From NCBI GenBank assembly GCA_020848315.1, contig JADLAH010000005.1, forward strand, positions 1-6,682: a DNA stretch of 6,682 bases. Direction: 5' to 3'. The notes beneath the pieces are model-generated. The model was not told where the DNA came from. It worked only from the letters and a program-made list of their open reading frames with translations, and made no database searches. The position numbers were made by a program, and so were the translations under genes. This stretch comes from Chitinophagales bacterium (GTDB taxonomy: Bacteria > Bacteroidota > Bacteroidia > Chitinophagales > JADIYW01). Shown here piece by piece: positions 5,679-6,682 of the stretch; the first letter of the stretch is position 1; each line of letters begins with the position of its first letter.

Positions 5679-6682
5679 TTATTTCAACAGATTAATCACG
5701 AGTCCGGATTTCAGTTTAGGCTCGAACCACGTGGATTTCGGCGGCATGATATTGCCGGAATCTGCGATGGCAATGAGCTGGTCGAGTGAGACAGGATACA
5801 AGGCGAATGCGATGGCCATTTCGCCCGAGTCCACGCGTTTCTGCAGTTCTCCCAGACCTCGGATGCCGCCTACAAAATCGATGCGTTTGTCGGTGCGCTG
5901 GTCTTTGATACCGAGCACCTCATCCAATACAAATTTAGACAGAATCGTAACATCCAATACGCCGATCGGGTCGTTTGGGTTATATGTATCATCGTGTGCG
6001 GTGAGTTTATACCAGACACCGTTCAGATACATGGAAAATTCATGCAGCTGTGTTGGCTTGTAGATGTCCGCCCCTTTTGCTTCCACCTCAAAATGCGATT
6101 TTATTTTATCCAGCAATTCCGTTTCCGTCAAACCGTTCAGGTCTTTCACCAATCGGTTGTAATCCTGGATCTGCAACTGATTCGAAGGAAAGAGACAGGA
6201 CAAGAAGAAATTGTAAGATTCATTTCCGGTGTGGTTCGGATTCTCCTCGCGGAGTTGTCGGCCCACTTTCGCGGCACCTGCAGAGCGGTGATGGCCGTCG
6301 GCAATATAGCTGGCCGGCACTTTTTCGCTGAATAATTCCACCAGTTTTCGCGTGATGTTTTCGTTGTCTATTTTCCACAACTGATGACGGACATTCTGCG
6401 AATCAACATAATCGTTTTCCGTTTGGTGATGGGCGCAATAATGTTCGATGATGGCATCGATTTCGTCCACCGGTTTATACGTCAGAAATACCATGCCCGG
6501 CTGCGCCATTTTGGTTTTCATGTGGCGGATACGGTCGTTTTCTTTCGCCACCAATGTCAGTTCGTGTTTCTTGATGCGATCTTCGAAATAATCATCAATG
6601 GAACTGCCTGCCACCAATCCGGTCTGCGTGCGGCCATCCATGGTTTGCGCGTAAATATACAGACAAGGTGTTTCATCCTGCA
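5679..6682 (-). CDS. DUF1015 family protein, N-terminus beyond the window
   Basis: The frame is open from the right edge to TAA at 5681-5679, giving 333 visible residues. The Met at 6641 is internal, because the upstream in-frame residues DETPCLYIYAQT continue the family's typical sequence (a tyrosine-rich strand leading into QTMDGRTQTGLVAG). The family hallmark ADGHHRSAGAA lies about 115-125 residues after that Met. Other matching parts are the IKKHE segment soon after the TGLVAG motif, the DRIRHMKT stretch, and a C-terminal region with VGGIRGLGELQKRVDSGEMAIAF and FALYPVSLDQLIAIADSG, followed by MPPKSTWFEPKLKSGL. DUF1015 proteins (about 400-430 residues, cytosolic) have no established reaction. 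In Bacteroidota they are often found next to serine-biosynthesis genes (serC, serA), which might lie beyond the right edge. The gene is followed after 44 bases by the PLP enzyme of sulfur amino-acid metabolism, which fits an amino-acid role but does not prove it. Confidence 0.93.
   Translation of the reverse strand, partial: QDETPCLYIYAQTMDGRTQTGLVAGSSIDDYFEDRIKKHELTLVAKENDRIRHMKTKMAQPGMVFLTYKPVDEIDAIIEHYCAHHQTENDYVDSQNVRHQLWKIDNENITRKLVELFSEKVPASYIADGHHRSAGAAKVGRQLREENPNHTGNESYNFFLSCLFPSNQLQIQDYNRLVKDLNGLTETELLDKIKSHFEVEAKGADIYKPTQLHEFSMYLNGVWYKLTAHDDTYNPNDPIGVLDVTILSKFVLDEVLGIKDQRTDKRIDFVGGIRGLGELQKRVDSGEMAIAFALYPVSLDQLIAIADSGNIMPPKSTWFEPKLKSGLVINLLK

Noticed and set aside
1..6682. tRNA, rRNA, CRISPR, insertion sequence or prophage signals
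   Set aside because: No cloverleaf-like segments, regularly spaced repeats, terminal inverted repeats, or transposase or integrase motifs were seen on either strand.

Overview
The window looks like ordinary chromosomal DNA from a member of the Bacteroidota, most plausibly a relative of the Chitinophagaceae. The reasons are the gene content (a TIGR02757/DUF2400 protein, a DUF1015 protein, a PrsW protease and a PhyH-type dioxygenase with a Bacteroidota-like N-terminal extension), the lack of Shine-Dalgarno sequences before the start codons, and AT-rich TAnnTTT-like boxes close to several starts. The lineage is an inference from protein style, not a measured placement. No RNA genes, insertion sequences, phage genes or CRISPR repeats were seen, and no stretch longer than about 60 bases lies outside a gene.

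Left part (1-1856). A minus-strand pair is made of a 61-residue peptide gene (764-579) followed 18 bases later by a gene running off the left edge, which encodes a cytosolic five-bladed beta-propeller protein of the GH43/GH32-like type. Divergent from them, 57 bases away, is a plus-strand Fe(II)/2-oxoglutarate (PhyH-like) dioxygenase gene with a probable GTG start at 822. The small protein has an acidic, proline-rich body and the C-terminus LIGCGG. It is the least explained item in the window and could be a modified-peptide precursor or simply a small conserved protein.

Right part (1853-6682). Six genes are all on the minus strand. In transcription order they are: a DUF1015 protein (cut by the right edge), a cystathionine gamma-synthase/lyase-type PLP enzyme, a PrsW-family intramembrane protease, a TIGR02757 protein, a 109-residue helical protein, and a four-helix-spanning membrane protein whose start overlaps the preceding gene. 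Short gaps (12 to 52 bases) and one 14-base overlap suggest one or a few transcription units. The last of these genes meets the dioxygenase gene tail to tail, with the stop codons overlapping.

Functionally, the right part mixes amino-acid metabolism (the PLP enzyme and the DUF1015 protein, whose family often sits beside serine-biosynthesis genes in this phylum) with membrane proteolysis and uncharacterised conserved proteins. The left part may be a small independent locus. No undescribed system can be demonstrated from this sequence alone; the peptide/propeller/dioxygenase group is the best candidate.
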